Origin: Lineus longissimus
Lineage: Eukaryota; Nemertea; Pilidiophora; Heteronemertea; Lineidae
Reading direction: 5' to 3'
DNA: 64,000 nt
Assembly: GCF_910592395.1 (NCBI RefSeq)
Contig: NC_088310.1
Location: forward strand, 18,111,501-18,175,500
The notes below the pieces were generated by a model. The model was not told the DNA's origin, did no database searches, and saw only the letters and a list, made by a program, of their open reading frames with translations. Both the position numbers and the translations under genes were made by a program. Position 1 is the first letter of the stretch, and every line of letters starts with the position of its first letter. Of the stretch, positions 45,692 through 57,400 are shown one piece after another.

Positions 45692-45870
45692 CAGTAGAAC
45701 CTCTCTATTAAGGACACCCTGGGGACTGACAAGTGCTGTCCTTAATAGAGAGGTGTCCTGATTAGAGAGGTCAAATTGAATGGAAACAACCAATTTGGGA
45801 CCAATACTAGTGTCCTTAATAGAGAGGTTGTCCTTGATAAAGAGATGTCCGCTAAGGGAGGTTCCACTGT
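45692..45870 (-). mobile_element. TA-flanked pogo-like MITE, copy 10
   Basis: CAGTAGAACCTCTCTATT after TA to GGGAGGTTCCACTG before TA; about 179 bp, reverse orientation. It lies in the LRR1 3' flank, ahead of an AATAAA at 45925-45930. Confidence 0.8.
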
Positions 45871-47899
45871 ATATTTATGTTTTCGATGTTTATTCATTTA
45901 TCTGCTTGTTTATGTTATTCTTTCAATAAACTAATATACCACACAAGTGTAGTTTTGTATTTACCGAGCCATATTCCTGGTGTGATCGCTTGCCGGGTCT
46001 TTCCTCACACCACCGTCATTTCTGTGCGAGATGCTGCCATTATGATAAGGCAACAACATCGAGCGAATAAGAATCGTCAAAAGTGGCACAACTTCTTCAA
46101 GTACACCTACATGTAACTGTAATTCACGTTACTAAGAATGTTTGTAAAATATTGCTGCTGTCTATGATCAGTAACTTGAGACTTTCTGGCCCTAAATGTG
46201 CCATTCTGCCATAAAATATTCAGTTAACTGCACTTTCCATATTTCTAGGAAAGGTTTTTTCAGCCAATCCTTACAATATTTTAATTCATCTTCTAAAGGA
46301 ATGTCAAGTACGTACTCTTTAAGTTCTTACTTGTTGTATTCACGTTTAGACTTGATGGTTATTGAACAGCAGCTCACAAAAAGTGTTTTTTTATATTTTT
46401 TCATGGAGAAAATTAGGGACAGTATCCCTTGATTAGCATGTTTAAAGACATTTTCTCAATTTACCAGTTTGGCAAGTATGTTTTCAGTGGATTGGAAGCA
46501 ATTGCTACCCTTAACTTTAAAAAGCCTCAAAAATGTATAGCTAATAGCTTTACAGTGGCAATTCAATTATTGGACTTGAGGTCTATTCGACATGACAAGT
46601 ACGCTGCTTAAAGTAAACAATTTCTTGTTCAAGGATACAGAGATAAACATGGTAGAAATGAATCAAATTTGCATTAACAGTCATTAAGCTCCCAATATGT
46701 ACTTTGAAGGATTTCCTTTACAAATTCAGATAATTTGTGTTAAAACAAACTTCTTTGTTCTTTGGCTATTGGAAAATGTTATGTTGACATATGAAATGAA
46801 TCTTCACCATGAAGGCCAAATTGTCAAATATTTGAACAAAGGTTGGTTATTTCATAAATCAATAGTTTCTACACTTCCTGGCTGCCTGCAAATAAATTGT
46901 TGCGGTGCACAAACCATATCTGCTCCACCGTCAAGTCAAGGGCCTAGATGCTCAATAGGCGTAAGTATAGTAATGTTGGCGTTATGTCCCAGTGCCACTG
47001 TTGTAAATGAAATTTACTGAAGGAAATAAGGCTTAGTGGCATCTGCAAGGACCAATGGCTTTTTTAGCCTTTTACCAAGCTGTCCACTGCCCAGTCAACT
47101 TCTACTCTACAGTAATAGTTCCCATCATGAAATTGCCCAAAAATTCAAAATCTGACTGAGTTATCACGCTATTCTGATTTCAATCATGACTGGACCAGGT
47201 GGACTCCTGCAGCAATCGTCTTTGTGCAGGTCGATGCCTTGATGACTTGCTTCGCAGAGGCCAGATTTTGCACCATGACATCACAGTGAAGAGGATCGAC
47301 AACTCTGCTACTATTTCCCTACAGTATATAGTATATTATATGTAGTTTTATCAAGCTATCGATTCGTTGAAATCAAGACCTTCCATTTATTTTCGAGTGT
47401 GCTTTCATACTATGATGCTTTCACATAAGTGCAAAACTTCTATGAAAAGCTACTTATCCTACCTTTGTAGCAATAAAACGCCATTCAAAATCTGAACAAA
47501 CTTGAATTCAGGATATAGTTTTATTATGCTCTCGACCTGTATTTTGAACCGAGAGTTTTCACATTTTAGACTAAATATTGATTGTGAGCTCTTAATTTTA
47601 AAACCGAGAGAAAGTTTCAACGAGGTAGTCTACTTTAAAGTTCAAGGTACACTGGCTTTAGGAAATTTTAAATTTCATTACCTCGGAGTCAACAAACATT
47701 TAGGCAGATGAGTATAGACGGTATGAGTCTGATCAGACCTCTTTCAAGACAAAGACGTATCGAACGTGAAATAACTAAATTTGTGTGAAATCGAAATCAT
47801 AAAAATCCACACATCGATTTCATCGTCTTCTAATATGTTTTGTTAACTTGTCGCTCACAATTTGCGAAAGTTGCTGAAAATTTCTCAAAGTTATTGAGC
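45871..47899. other. Intergenic, AT-rich, no gene seen
   Basis: About 2 kb upstream of the mucin-like gene. Only short open frames without recognisable domains or splice context. The promoter of the downstream gene should lie at its right end, but no clear TATA box was identified. Confidence 0.4.
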
Positions 47900-50800
47900 A
47901 TGGCTTCAATATCCAGGCGTCTGCAGTGGATTATTCTCCTAGAGATATTTCTGTCAGTCGTCTGCTCTACTGATGTTGATATTGGATTCGATGGAAGGAA
48001 CAATGGGTATAAAACTTATAGAATTGTTAAAACACCTCGACCAGTGGGGTACGATTTTGTCCTTGGTGGGGAATTGGTTGGGAAAATGTTGGGAAGCGAC
48101 ACCGAATGTGCCGTTTTTTGTGCAAATATCACTGGCTGTATTCTGTTCTATTTTGACGAGAAAGAAAGGAGATGTGTTGCTTGCACGAACGGATCAGAAC
48201 TGATTGAATTGCCAAAAGGATATTATCACTTTCCGGTGGATGGTGGGACTGAAGGTAAGATAGTTTTCAACAATCCAAATAATGCTGCAACATTTTAGGC
48301 CAACTTTTCCTCGGGCAAGAGAGTTATCTACTTTATTAGGTTTTGTCCTGAGATCAAAAGTAAAGTATGGTACGCCACTCAGTTTATACTCCAGTGACAG
48401 GAGGACCTAATTCAAGGTCGAACAAAATGATGAAGGATGAGTCCTCAGTATATTCAATTTGCTTCTTTGCAGTCAAAGGTTTCAAGGTTTTGACAGTTAA
48501 GTATTTGGCCAGGCCCACCACGACAACAAGCCCTCCAACAGAGGCTCCTTCAACACCAGAAGAGGACGTGGATGATGATGAGACCATGGACAAGACAACC
48601 GGTGCTCCCGAAACAACCCATAGTCACATTGAAGCAGAAGCGACACTTCAAACGTCCAAGATGTTAGATATGTTGGGTTCTTCCAATGAATCTGTGTTGG
48701 TTAACAAGATTATCACACCAACACCAAGCTACAGGGACAGTTCGATGAAGCACCCTTCCTCATTTACTTTACTTGACTTGATGACATCAGTCTCCCCTAG
48801 TGATGTGACTCCACCTGGAAATGTTGGAGTGTCCCAACCCGAGTCACAACCAGAATACTCTATCATGCTGTCCATTCTGGAACAAGGTGTCAAGTCTACC
48901 CATATTGAACTCGAACCTACTCCAACTTTAACCAGTGTTAAAGCTACATCTCATTTCAACCAAACTACCCCTGCACTGGAAAGTGCAGTCCTGACACCTT
49001 CACACTCTTACCAGATGACCACCCCTGTCGTAACTACAAGTACAAGTGGTGAATCTAACACAGCGATAGAGGGAACAACAGATGCATCGGAAGTGGCTGG
49101 TGAAATAAGCTCAACTGGTGGTGGTAGTGTAACAACGGTGGCTGCTGGTACCGGCACAATTCCAACCCCAGGCAGTAGTGGCACAGCTGAATCATCTGGT
49201 GGAAGTAGTGAAACCTCTGCTTCTGGTGGTAGTGGCACAAGTGCAGCTTCTGGTGATAGGGGCACAACTACAGCTTCTGGTGATAGTGGTACAACTACAG
49301 CTTCTGGTGATAGTGGCACAACTACAGCTTCTGGTGATAGTGGTACAACTGGAGCTTCTGGTGATAGTGGCACAACTACAGCTTCTGGTGATAGTGGCAC
49401 AACTACAGTTTCTGGTGATAGTGGCACAACTGCAGCTTCTGGTGGTGGTGGCACAATCACAGCTTCTGGTGATAGTGGCACAACTACAGTTTCTGGTGAT
49501 AGTGGCACAAGTGTAGCTTCTGGTGATAGTGGCACAACTACAGCTTCTGGTGATAGGGGCACAACTACAGCTTCTGGTGATAGTGGCACAACTGGAGCTT
49601 CTGGTGATAGTGGCACAACTACAGCTTCTGGTGATAGTGGCACAACTACAGTTTCTGGTGATAGTGGCACAACTACAGCTTCTGGTGGTGGTGGCACAAT
49701 CACAGGTTCTGGTGATAGTGGCACAACTACAGTTTCTGGTGATAGTGGCACAACTACAGCTTCTGGTGATAGTGGCACAACTACAGTTTCTGGTGATAGT
49801 GGCACAACTGCAGCTTCTGGTGCTGGTGGCACAATCACAGCTTCTGGTGATAGTGGCACAACTACAGTTTCTGGTGATAGTGGCACAACTGCAGCTTCTG
49901 GTGGTGGTGGCACAATCACAGCTTCTGGTGATAGTGGCACAACTGCTGCTCCTGGTGATAGTGGCACAACTACAGTTTCTGGTGATAGTGGCACAACTGC
50001 AGTTTCTGGTGATAGTGGCACAACTGCAGCTTCTGGTGATAGTGGCACAACTACAGCTTCTGGTGATAGTGGCACAACTACAGTTTCTGGTGATAGTGGT
50101 ACAACTGGAGCTTCTGGTGGTGGTGGCACAACTACAGCTTCTGGTGATAGTGGCATAACTGCAGCTTCTGGTGATAGTGGCACAACTACAGCTTCTGGTG
50201 GTGGTGGCACAATCACAGCTTCTGGTGATAGTGGCACAACTGCTGCTCCTGCTGATAGTGGCACAACTACAGTTTCTGGTGATAGTGGCACAACTACAGT
50301 TTCTGGTGATAGTGGCACAACTGCAGCTTCTGGTGGTGGTGGCACAACTACAGTTTCTGGTGATAGTGGCACAACTGCAGCTTCTGGTGGTGATGGCACA
50401 ATCACAGCTTCTGGTGATAGTGGCACAACTACAGTTTCTGGTGATACTGGTACAACTGGAGCTTCTGGTGGTGGTGGCACAACTACAGCTTCTGGTGATA
50501 GTGGCATAACTGCAGCTTCTGTTGATAGTGGCACAACTACAGCTTCTGGTGATAGTGGCACAACTACAGCTTCTGGTGATAGCGGCACAACTACAGCTTC
50601 TGGTGATAGTGCCACAGCTGCACCTTCTGTTGATAGTGGCACAACTGCAGCTTCTGTTGATAGTGGCACAACTGCAGCTTCTGTTGATAGTGGCACAACT
50701 ACAGCTTCTGGTGATAGTGGCACAACTACAGCTTCTGGTGATAGGGGCACAACTACAGCTTCTGGTGATAGTGGCACAACTGGAGCTTCTGGTGGTGGTG

Positions 50801-52911
50801 GCACAATCACAGCTTCTGGTGATAGTGGCACAACTGCAGCTTCTGCTGGTAGTGGCACAGTCACTGCTTCTGGTGATGGTGGCACAACCACATCGTTTGG
50901 TGGCAGTGGCACAACTGCAGCTTCCAATGATAGGGGCACGATTGCCGTTTCTGTCAGTTCCAGTGATGGAGGATCAACCAGCGTTGCAGTCACAACTATT
51001 ATTGATAGTGGTGATACGGACTCCGTCACAACTGCTGTTGATGGCCATGCTACAGACTCTGTCACAATTATTGATGCTAGCCATGATACAGACCCAGTCA
51101 CAACTGCTGGAGGTAGCCATGATACAGACCCAGTCACAACTGCTGGAGGTAGCCATGCTACAGACCCAGTCACAATTGCTGGTGGTAGCCATGATACAGA
51201 CCCAGTCACAACTGCTGGAGGGAGCCATGATACAGACCCAGTCACAACTGTTGGTGGTAGTCATGATACAGACCCAGTCACAACTGCTGGTGGTAGCCAT
51301 GCTACTGACCCAGTCACAACTGCTGGTGGTAGCCATGCTACAGACCCAGTCATAACTGTTGGTGATAGTCGTGATACAGACCCAGTCACAACTGCTGGTG
51401 GTAGTCATGCTACAGACTCAGTCACAACTGCTGGTGGTAGTCACGATACAGACCCAGTCACAACTGCTGGTGGTAGCCACGATACAGACCCAGTCACAAC
51501 TGCTGGTGGTAGTCATGATACAGACCCAGTCACAACTGCTGGTGGTAGTCATGATACAGACCCAGTCACAACTGCTGGTGGTAGTCATGATACAGACCCA
51601 GTCACAACTGCTGGTGGTAGTCACGATACAGACCCAGTCACAATTGCTGGTGGTAGTCATGATACAGACCCAGTCACAACTGCTGGAGGTAGTCATGATA
51701 CAGAACCAGTCTCAACTGCTGGTGGTAGTCATGATACAGACCCAGTCACAATTGCTGGTGGTAGTCATGATACCGACCCAGTCACAACTGCTGGTGGTAG
51801 CCATGATACAAACCCAGTCACAACTGCTGGAGGTAGCCATGATACAGACCCAATCACAATTGCTGGTGGTAGTCATGATACAGACCCAGTCACAACTGCT
51901 GGTGGTAGCCATGATAAAGACCCAGTCACAACTGCTGGAGGTAGTCATGATACAGACCCACTCACAACTGCTGGTGGTAGTCATGATACAGACCCAGTCA
52001 CAACTGCTGGTGGTAGCCATGCTGCAGACCCAGTCACAACTGCTGGTGGTAGTCACGATACTGACCCAGTCACAACTGCTGGAGGTAGCCATGATACAGA
52101 ACCAGTCACAATTGCTGGTGGTAGTCATGATACAGACCCAGTCTCAACTGCTGGTGGTAGTCATGATACAGACCCAGTCACAGCTGCTGGTGGTAGTCAT
52201 GATACAGGCCCAGTCACAACTGTTGGTGGTAGTCATGATACAGACCCAGTCACAACTGCTGGTGGTAGCCATGCTACTGACCCAGTCACAACTGCTGGTG
52301 GTAGCCATGCTACAGACCCAGTCACAACTGTTGGTGATAGTCATGATACAGACCCAGTCACAACTGCTGGTGGTAGTCATGCTACAGACCCAGTCACAAC
52401 TGCTGGTGGTAGTCATGATACAGACCCAGTCACAACTGCTGGTGGTAGTCATGCTACAGACCCAGTCACAACTGCTGGTGGTAGTCACGATACAGACCCA
52501 GTCACAACTGCTGGTGATAGTCATGATACCGACCCAGTCACAACTGCTGGTGGTAGCCATGATACAGATCCAGTCACAACTGCTGGAGGTAGCCATGATA
52601 CCGACCCAGTCACAACTGCTGGAGGTAGCCATGATACCGACCCAGTCACAATTGCTGGTGGTAGTCATGATACAGACCCAGTCACAACTGCTGGAGGTAG
52701 CCATGATACAGACCCAGTCACAACTGCTGGTGGTAGTCATGATACCGACCCAGTCACAACTGCTGGTGGTAGCCATGCTACCGACCCAGTCACAACTGCT
52801 GGAGGTAGCCATGATACAGACCCAGTCACAACTGCTGTTGTCACTACTGCAACTAGTACCACCGTTGCCACTGATGTCTCCACTGTTAATCCTGACAACA
52901 TTGCTTTATAA
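47900..52911 (+). CDS. Secreted mucin-like protein with PAN-like head and two repeat arrays
   Basis: Exons 47900-48254 and 48473-52911 join in phase to 1597 aa. A signal peptide (LQWIILLEIFLSVVCS, cleavage likely near residue 25) is followed by a Cys-patterned segment, SDTECAVFCANITGC then RRCVAC, resembling a PAN/apple module. A Thr/Pro-rich, acidic linker follows. Array 1 has 9-aa units of the SGDSGTTTA type (27 bp, about 65 copies, 49190-50950). Array 2 has 12-aa units of the GGSHDTDPVTTA type (36 bp, about 50 copies, 51000-52845). The density of Thr and Ser suggests heavy O-glycosylation. No transmembrane segment is seen, so a secreted or matrix mucin is likely. I recognise no named orthologue. 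It could be a mucus, adhesive or biomineral-matrix protein (inference). Copy number is probably polymorphic. Confidence 0.8.
49190..50950 (+). repeat. Coding minisatellite, 27-bp unit, ~65 copies
   Basis: Consensus unit close to GGTGATAGTGGCACAACTAC plus AGCTTCT. Variants (Gly-Gly-Gly-Gly-Thr-Ile, Thr-Val, Ala-Ala, Val-Asp) recur in blocks, showing higher-order duplication. The period is a multiple of three, so the frame is kept. Confidence 0.92.
51000..52845 (+). repeat. Coding minisatellite, 36-bp unit, ~50 copies
   Basis: Unit built from GGTAGTCATGATACAGACCC and AGTCACAACTGCTGGT. Encodes the GGSHDTDPVTTA 12-mer with limited substitutions (Asp to Ala, Thr to Ile, Gly to Asp). Starts directly after the 27-bp array. 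Confidence 0.92.
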
Positions 52912-53760
52912 CAAGTACCACAGCTGCTTTATCTGGGACCACTGCTACATCTGATAGCTCTGGTACTATCACCACAAAGCTAATGCAACGTATGCTGCCA
53001 CCGATCTTATTTCTGCTGCCACTAATCCTTTAAAACAAAACCTCATATACTGTCATCACTGGTCCTACTACTGTAGTCACTAATTTCTTTACCACGAAAA
53101 ACTGCCAATAAAGTCATTACTGTTTCTACTGGTGCTACTTCAGGTGCCACCAATTCCTTTTTTTTTTACGACAGAAATTGCCAATACAGTCAACGCTGGT
53201 GTCACTACTGCTGCTACTGATGTCACTTCTGGTACCACTAATTCCTTCACCCCATGCGACCAATGCTATCATTACTGGTGCCACTGATGCTGCCACTGAT
53301 GCTCTTTCTGGTACCATTGATACATATACAGTGTACTACCGGAAAAAGGACCAATACTGTCAGCACAAGGTACTCTCTACTATACAACAGTAGGGCATTT
53401 CACTGTTGTCGATATTGCATTAAACAGTTAACATTCTACTGTGTGTTTGCTTTCGCGCACCCATTTTCTGCGTCAGCACTAGTCACTATTGCTGCCACTG
53501 GTGCTTCTTCTTGTACCATTGATACTACCGGAAAACGCCCAATACTGTCAGTGCTCGTCACTAATGCTGCCATTCATGCTACTTCTTGTACTAATGATGT
53601 TACTCCCATGAAAACTGCTCTTTCTCCTGGTGTAATTCCTGCTCCTAGTTCCACTGATGAAGCAATTACTGCCAATACTGTTGCTACTTGTACCAAGGCT
53701 GCTGCAACCAAATGCACCATCAGAGAAAAATCTTCTGATTCAACAACATCGACTGAGTAA
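52912..53760 (+). pseudogene. Decayed Thr-rich repeat tail of the mucin-like gene
   Basis: Past the stop, Thr/Ala/Ser-rich coding-like sequence continues but switches frame repeatedly. Examples are TSTTAALSGTTATSDSSG in the -1 frame from 52911, GVTTAATDVTSGTTNSF near 53200, and AIITGATDAATDALSGT near 53265. Words such as CTGGTGCCACTGATGCTGCC recur irregularly. It is read here as eroded repeats or former exons, now probably 3' UTR. Confidence 0.5.
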
Positions 53761-53836
53761 TTTGGAGAGGAGCTCATGTTAGCACATTTACTGTTGTGAT
53801 AATAGACGTTGCTTGAAGTGCCAACCGGTATTGGCA

Positions 53837-53842
53837 AATAAA
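53837..53842 (+). promoter_or_regulatory. Polyadenylation signal (mucin-like gene)
   Basis: AATAAA about 930 bp after the stop, just before MITE copy 11. Confidence 0.45.
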
Positions 53843-53879
53843 TTTAATAATGTAACAGCAGCCGATCTTATATCATGTA

Positions 53880-54056
53880 CAGTAGAACTTCTCTATTTAG
53901 GACACCCTGGGAACTATGAAGTGCTGTCCTTGATGGAGAGGTGTCATAATTAAAGAGGTCAAATTGAGTTGAAAGAACCAATTTGGGACCAAACTAGTGT
54001 CCTTAATAGAGAGGTTGTCTCTAATAGAGAGGTGTCTGCCAAGGGAGGTTCCACTG
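53880..54056 (-). mobile_element. TA-flanked pogo-like MITE, copy 11
   Basis: CAGTAGAACTTCTCTATT after TA to GGGAGGTTCCACTG before TA; 177 bp, reverse orientation. Lies between the convergent mucin-like and SLC15-like genes. Confidence 0.8.
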
Positions 54057-54432
54057 TATCAACTTCAGTAAATAATAACTAAATAATGTAAAAGTTGTAT
54101 TTTTTATTTGCATATCATTCAAAATAATTTTCCCGTGAAGCACCAACCGAGGTGTCTAGGAAATCTTATCATGGAGAGGGTTACCACCAAAGACGAACGT
54201 TTTCGCCCATTCATTCACTTGGGCTATACTCACATTTAACACATGGGTGAGTCTCCTAGAACTTCTTCTCCAAAAGATTTGAATTGGAGATTCCTTTGGC
54301 CCCAAGAAATAAATAGTCTGTCTAAAAAATAGACTGTCATTTTGATAAAGTGTGCACCCCATACGCGCAAAGTGGAATGATAAGGTAGCTTATCTCTGTT
54401 TTAGACCAGTATCCAAAACGATTTTTGGGGGT

Positions 54433-57400
54433 TCATTCTGTAAAACTAGTCCTAATGTCAAATACATCTGGCGTGAAGCTGTTCTCCTCCCAAGGATTTG
54501 AATGAGAGATGCTTCTTTCCCCCGGCGCGTCAGGTAAATTGTTTCTGGCGTGGCGGTAGAGCTGGGCCAGAATGATATAGAGACACCAGACGAACAGCAT
54601 CAGTCCCGACAGTATGAAGAACAGAATCTCTAGTTGTGTCATGTCTACGTGGTTGCGTAGGTCTGAAAATTGAAAATGTTCAAAGCTAAGTTGATCATCA
54701 GGTGACCGTTTTAATTGAGAGTCGATGTCGCCGCATTGTCCTTTTCAACTACAAAATCAGCATGCGAAGAAGGACCTCGAAAGTGACTTATCTTGTTCAC
54801 ACTCCGGACGCAGTGGACGGCCTCGTCCCTCCCCCTACGATACAGTGTGTTCCATGCTGGTAAGGATTGCAAAACAAACCTGCCTATCACAGTCAGCCAG
54901 CCACGCAGCGATGTTAGTTAGAGAATTTGCCAGAGAACGGAGCGTTGCCGGCTGATGTCGCCTGCGCCGCTGGACGCGGGGCAGACCCAAAGCGAGGATC
55001 GGACATTGACTTCTATCCATTTCTTTGTCTTACCGGTTGTTCTTAGAGGTGTTAAAGCCATTGAGATGATGATGCCAAATATTGAGCCCACGCCAAGGAA
55101 GAGACCGGTTAGGAAGCCTTCTATACCAGGTGGACTTTCACAGTAACAGAACTCATAACCTGGAAAGAAATGTGACGAACTGAGCAAGCGGAAGGCTTTG
55201 GTGTCTTGCGCTTTTCGGAGAAAGGTTTGATCATAATTCGACCCAACCTCGAGTAGAACCCAGATTCCTAAATCCCGTGCCTTTGGGCCCTGTCGGTTTT
55301 GAGCCGCCATGTTGGTGGATGCGGACGTTCGCACATATCTACTAGTTCGCCGAAATAACGAACGATATATGCAATTCGTAGCACATGCGAAACCTCTTTA
55401 TTGTCTCTCGGGTTAGAATTTTAAATACGTCATCAACACATAATCGTTTTCTACGGTTTCAAAGCCTTGATTGACTCTTTACAACGCTCCGGATCGGAGG
55501 CAGTGGCTTAGCCTCGGGAACCCCCTCCCCCATCATGCTAAGGAGAGACGATCAGCATGACGAAATGGACTGCCCCGGAAGTCTGCGTGCTCCTTACCAG
55601 CTGTAAATATGAGCATATCAGCAAAGCCGATGAAGACATATTGTGGAACCTGCCAGAATAGCGAGATGTCGTCCCAGCGCATGCTCTGGAGATCAGCCAC
55701 CGAGAGGAGAACCCCTGTCACAGCCGAAGACAGCGCGGCAAACAGGATACCAAGACCTAAAATGAGAAAACAAATCGCGCTATATCTATTGTTGAAAGGA
55801 GCTTCGTGGCGGCTGCCTGACCCATGACGGAGACCGAGATGATAATACTTCACGCTGTCAACAAAATTCATGATCCTGACCAAGAAGTCATATTTTGAGC
55901 TGAAGACGTGCCGGGTAGTGAAAAAAGGAAACACTTTTTAGATGTCACAATCCATGGCCAGAATGGGTCGTCCTGAACACAAGTCCGAATTCGCTGTCTG
56001 TTGCTTGGGGCATTTGCAGGAGAGAAAGGGCGAAAAAACGAACCAATGCGTCTGATGTTGGACCATTCCCTCTCCTGGTGTCTCTCGCACCACCAGGAGT
56101 ACACCTCCGCCACGCAGATCAGGAGGAGCACCGTCACTGGGGAGAAGTTCAAAATGAACTTGGGCGGAATATTCCATTTCGGATCCTTGAAGTAATTCGC
56201 TTCCATTGGGAAGGAGGTCTCCAGCTGAAGAAAAAAAGGCGACGTTGTTTAAAGTTGGCCATGTTGTCAGTGGGTGGTTTATTTAAGTCATATCGTAAAG
56301 TCTTACAAATTGCCTTCAAATTACAACAGGGAATGTAATGTGTGTCTTCGCTTGTGTCGTGCGAACATATGGTTGTGACTGTATAGGACGTTTCATGAAG
56401 ACATGGTTGTGGCAGTCCGACATACGCCGTCACCTACCTGGAAATAAATAGCCTCGAAGACCCCGGTAGTGGCAAACATTGCAAAGAGGAAGAAGACCAT
56501 CCTAAGGAGATGCGCCGCGTACCATCGCCTGACTTCCTTGTACGGCGCATCCGAAGGGAGGAAGCTTTTCTTGCCGTACCGCATGTGACGGAATCCCCGG
56601 AGAAGGTGACTTAGATTTTGTCTCCCTGAAAGGATACATCAGATCTAGGTAACATGGAAATCAAGGTGCACATCCAGTGCAATCACATCACCCTTTATTA
56701 AGGAGATAAGGAAAGGTCAGCACTTGCCAGGTTGTGCCTTACTCCTTAGACATCTACTCTCCGGACGCAGTGGACCAGCCCCGTCCTGCCGCCCGGTAAG
56801 GAAAGACGATCAGGCTGACGAAATGGACTGCATAGGAGACTAGAGACATCCGTCTTTGCACAAACACCTGCAGTTGAATCGTGTATGCCTACCTGCTATG
56901 GGAGGTCTTTTATATGCCTTCTTGCCGACACCAAACACGACCGCTGCTAGGATTGCCACTATAACCTGCACGACGGGCAGAGTGAGATCAGCTAACTTAT
57001 AGGTTGCACCTTTCATCAGAAAAGGGATCGGCAGGTAGGCAGCCAACTTCCCAATGTTGAAGAAAAACATACACCTGCAACAGAAAGGGTCGCGTCTCAA
57101 TTCATTGACATTTTGACTTTTGGATCCGATGTGGATGTGATATCGTCCGATGTCGTTTTTTTGGCGTCGTGTAAACCGCGCTTTTGTCTCTTTCTCTCTG
57201 GTTGTTCTAGCTTCCGATCGGACGTTTCTGTCTTTACAGTTCGTGTCCGTCACGCGCGCACTCGCTATCTTCAAACTGACTGCCGAATTGGCTTGGAACA
57301 TCCATGGTCAAGAGATCCCTGGTGGATGTGGTGTAGATCGACGAAGCCAACTCCTCTACAGGAGTACAGCGGATCGGAGCCTATTCCAGTGGGCTAGATG

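Noticed and set aside
46697-47020. 107-codon plus-strand frame between LRR1 and the mucin-like gene
   Set aside because: AT-rich, no recognisable domain and no conserved splice signals; likely chance.
49008-51245. 745-codon antisense frame as a gene
   Set aside because: It is a consequence of stop-free 27- and 36-bp units; the sense frame has a signal peptide, a phase-matched intron and Cys module, the antisense has none.
50974-52812. Cys-rich antisense frames (SSCDWVCIMTTT-type repeats)
   Set aside because: Same artefact of the 36-bp array read backwards; no start context or flanking exons.
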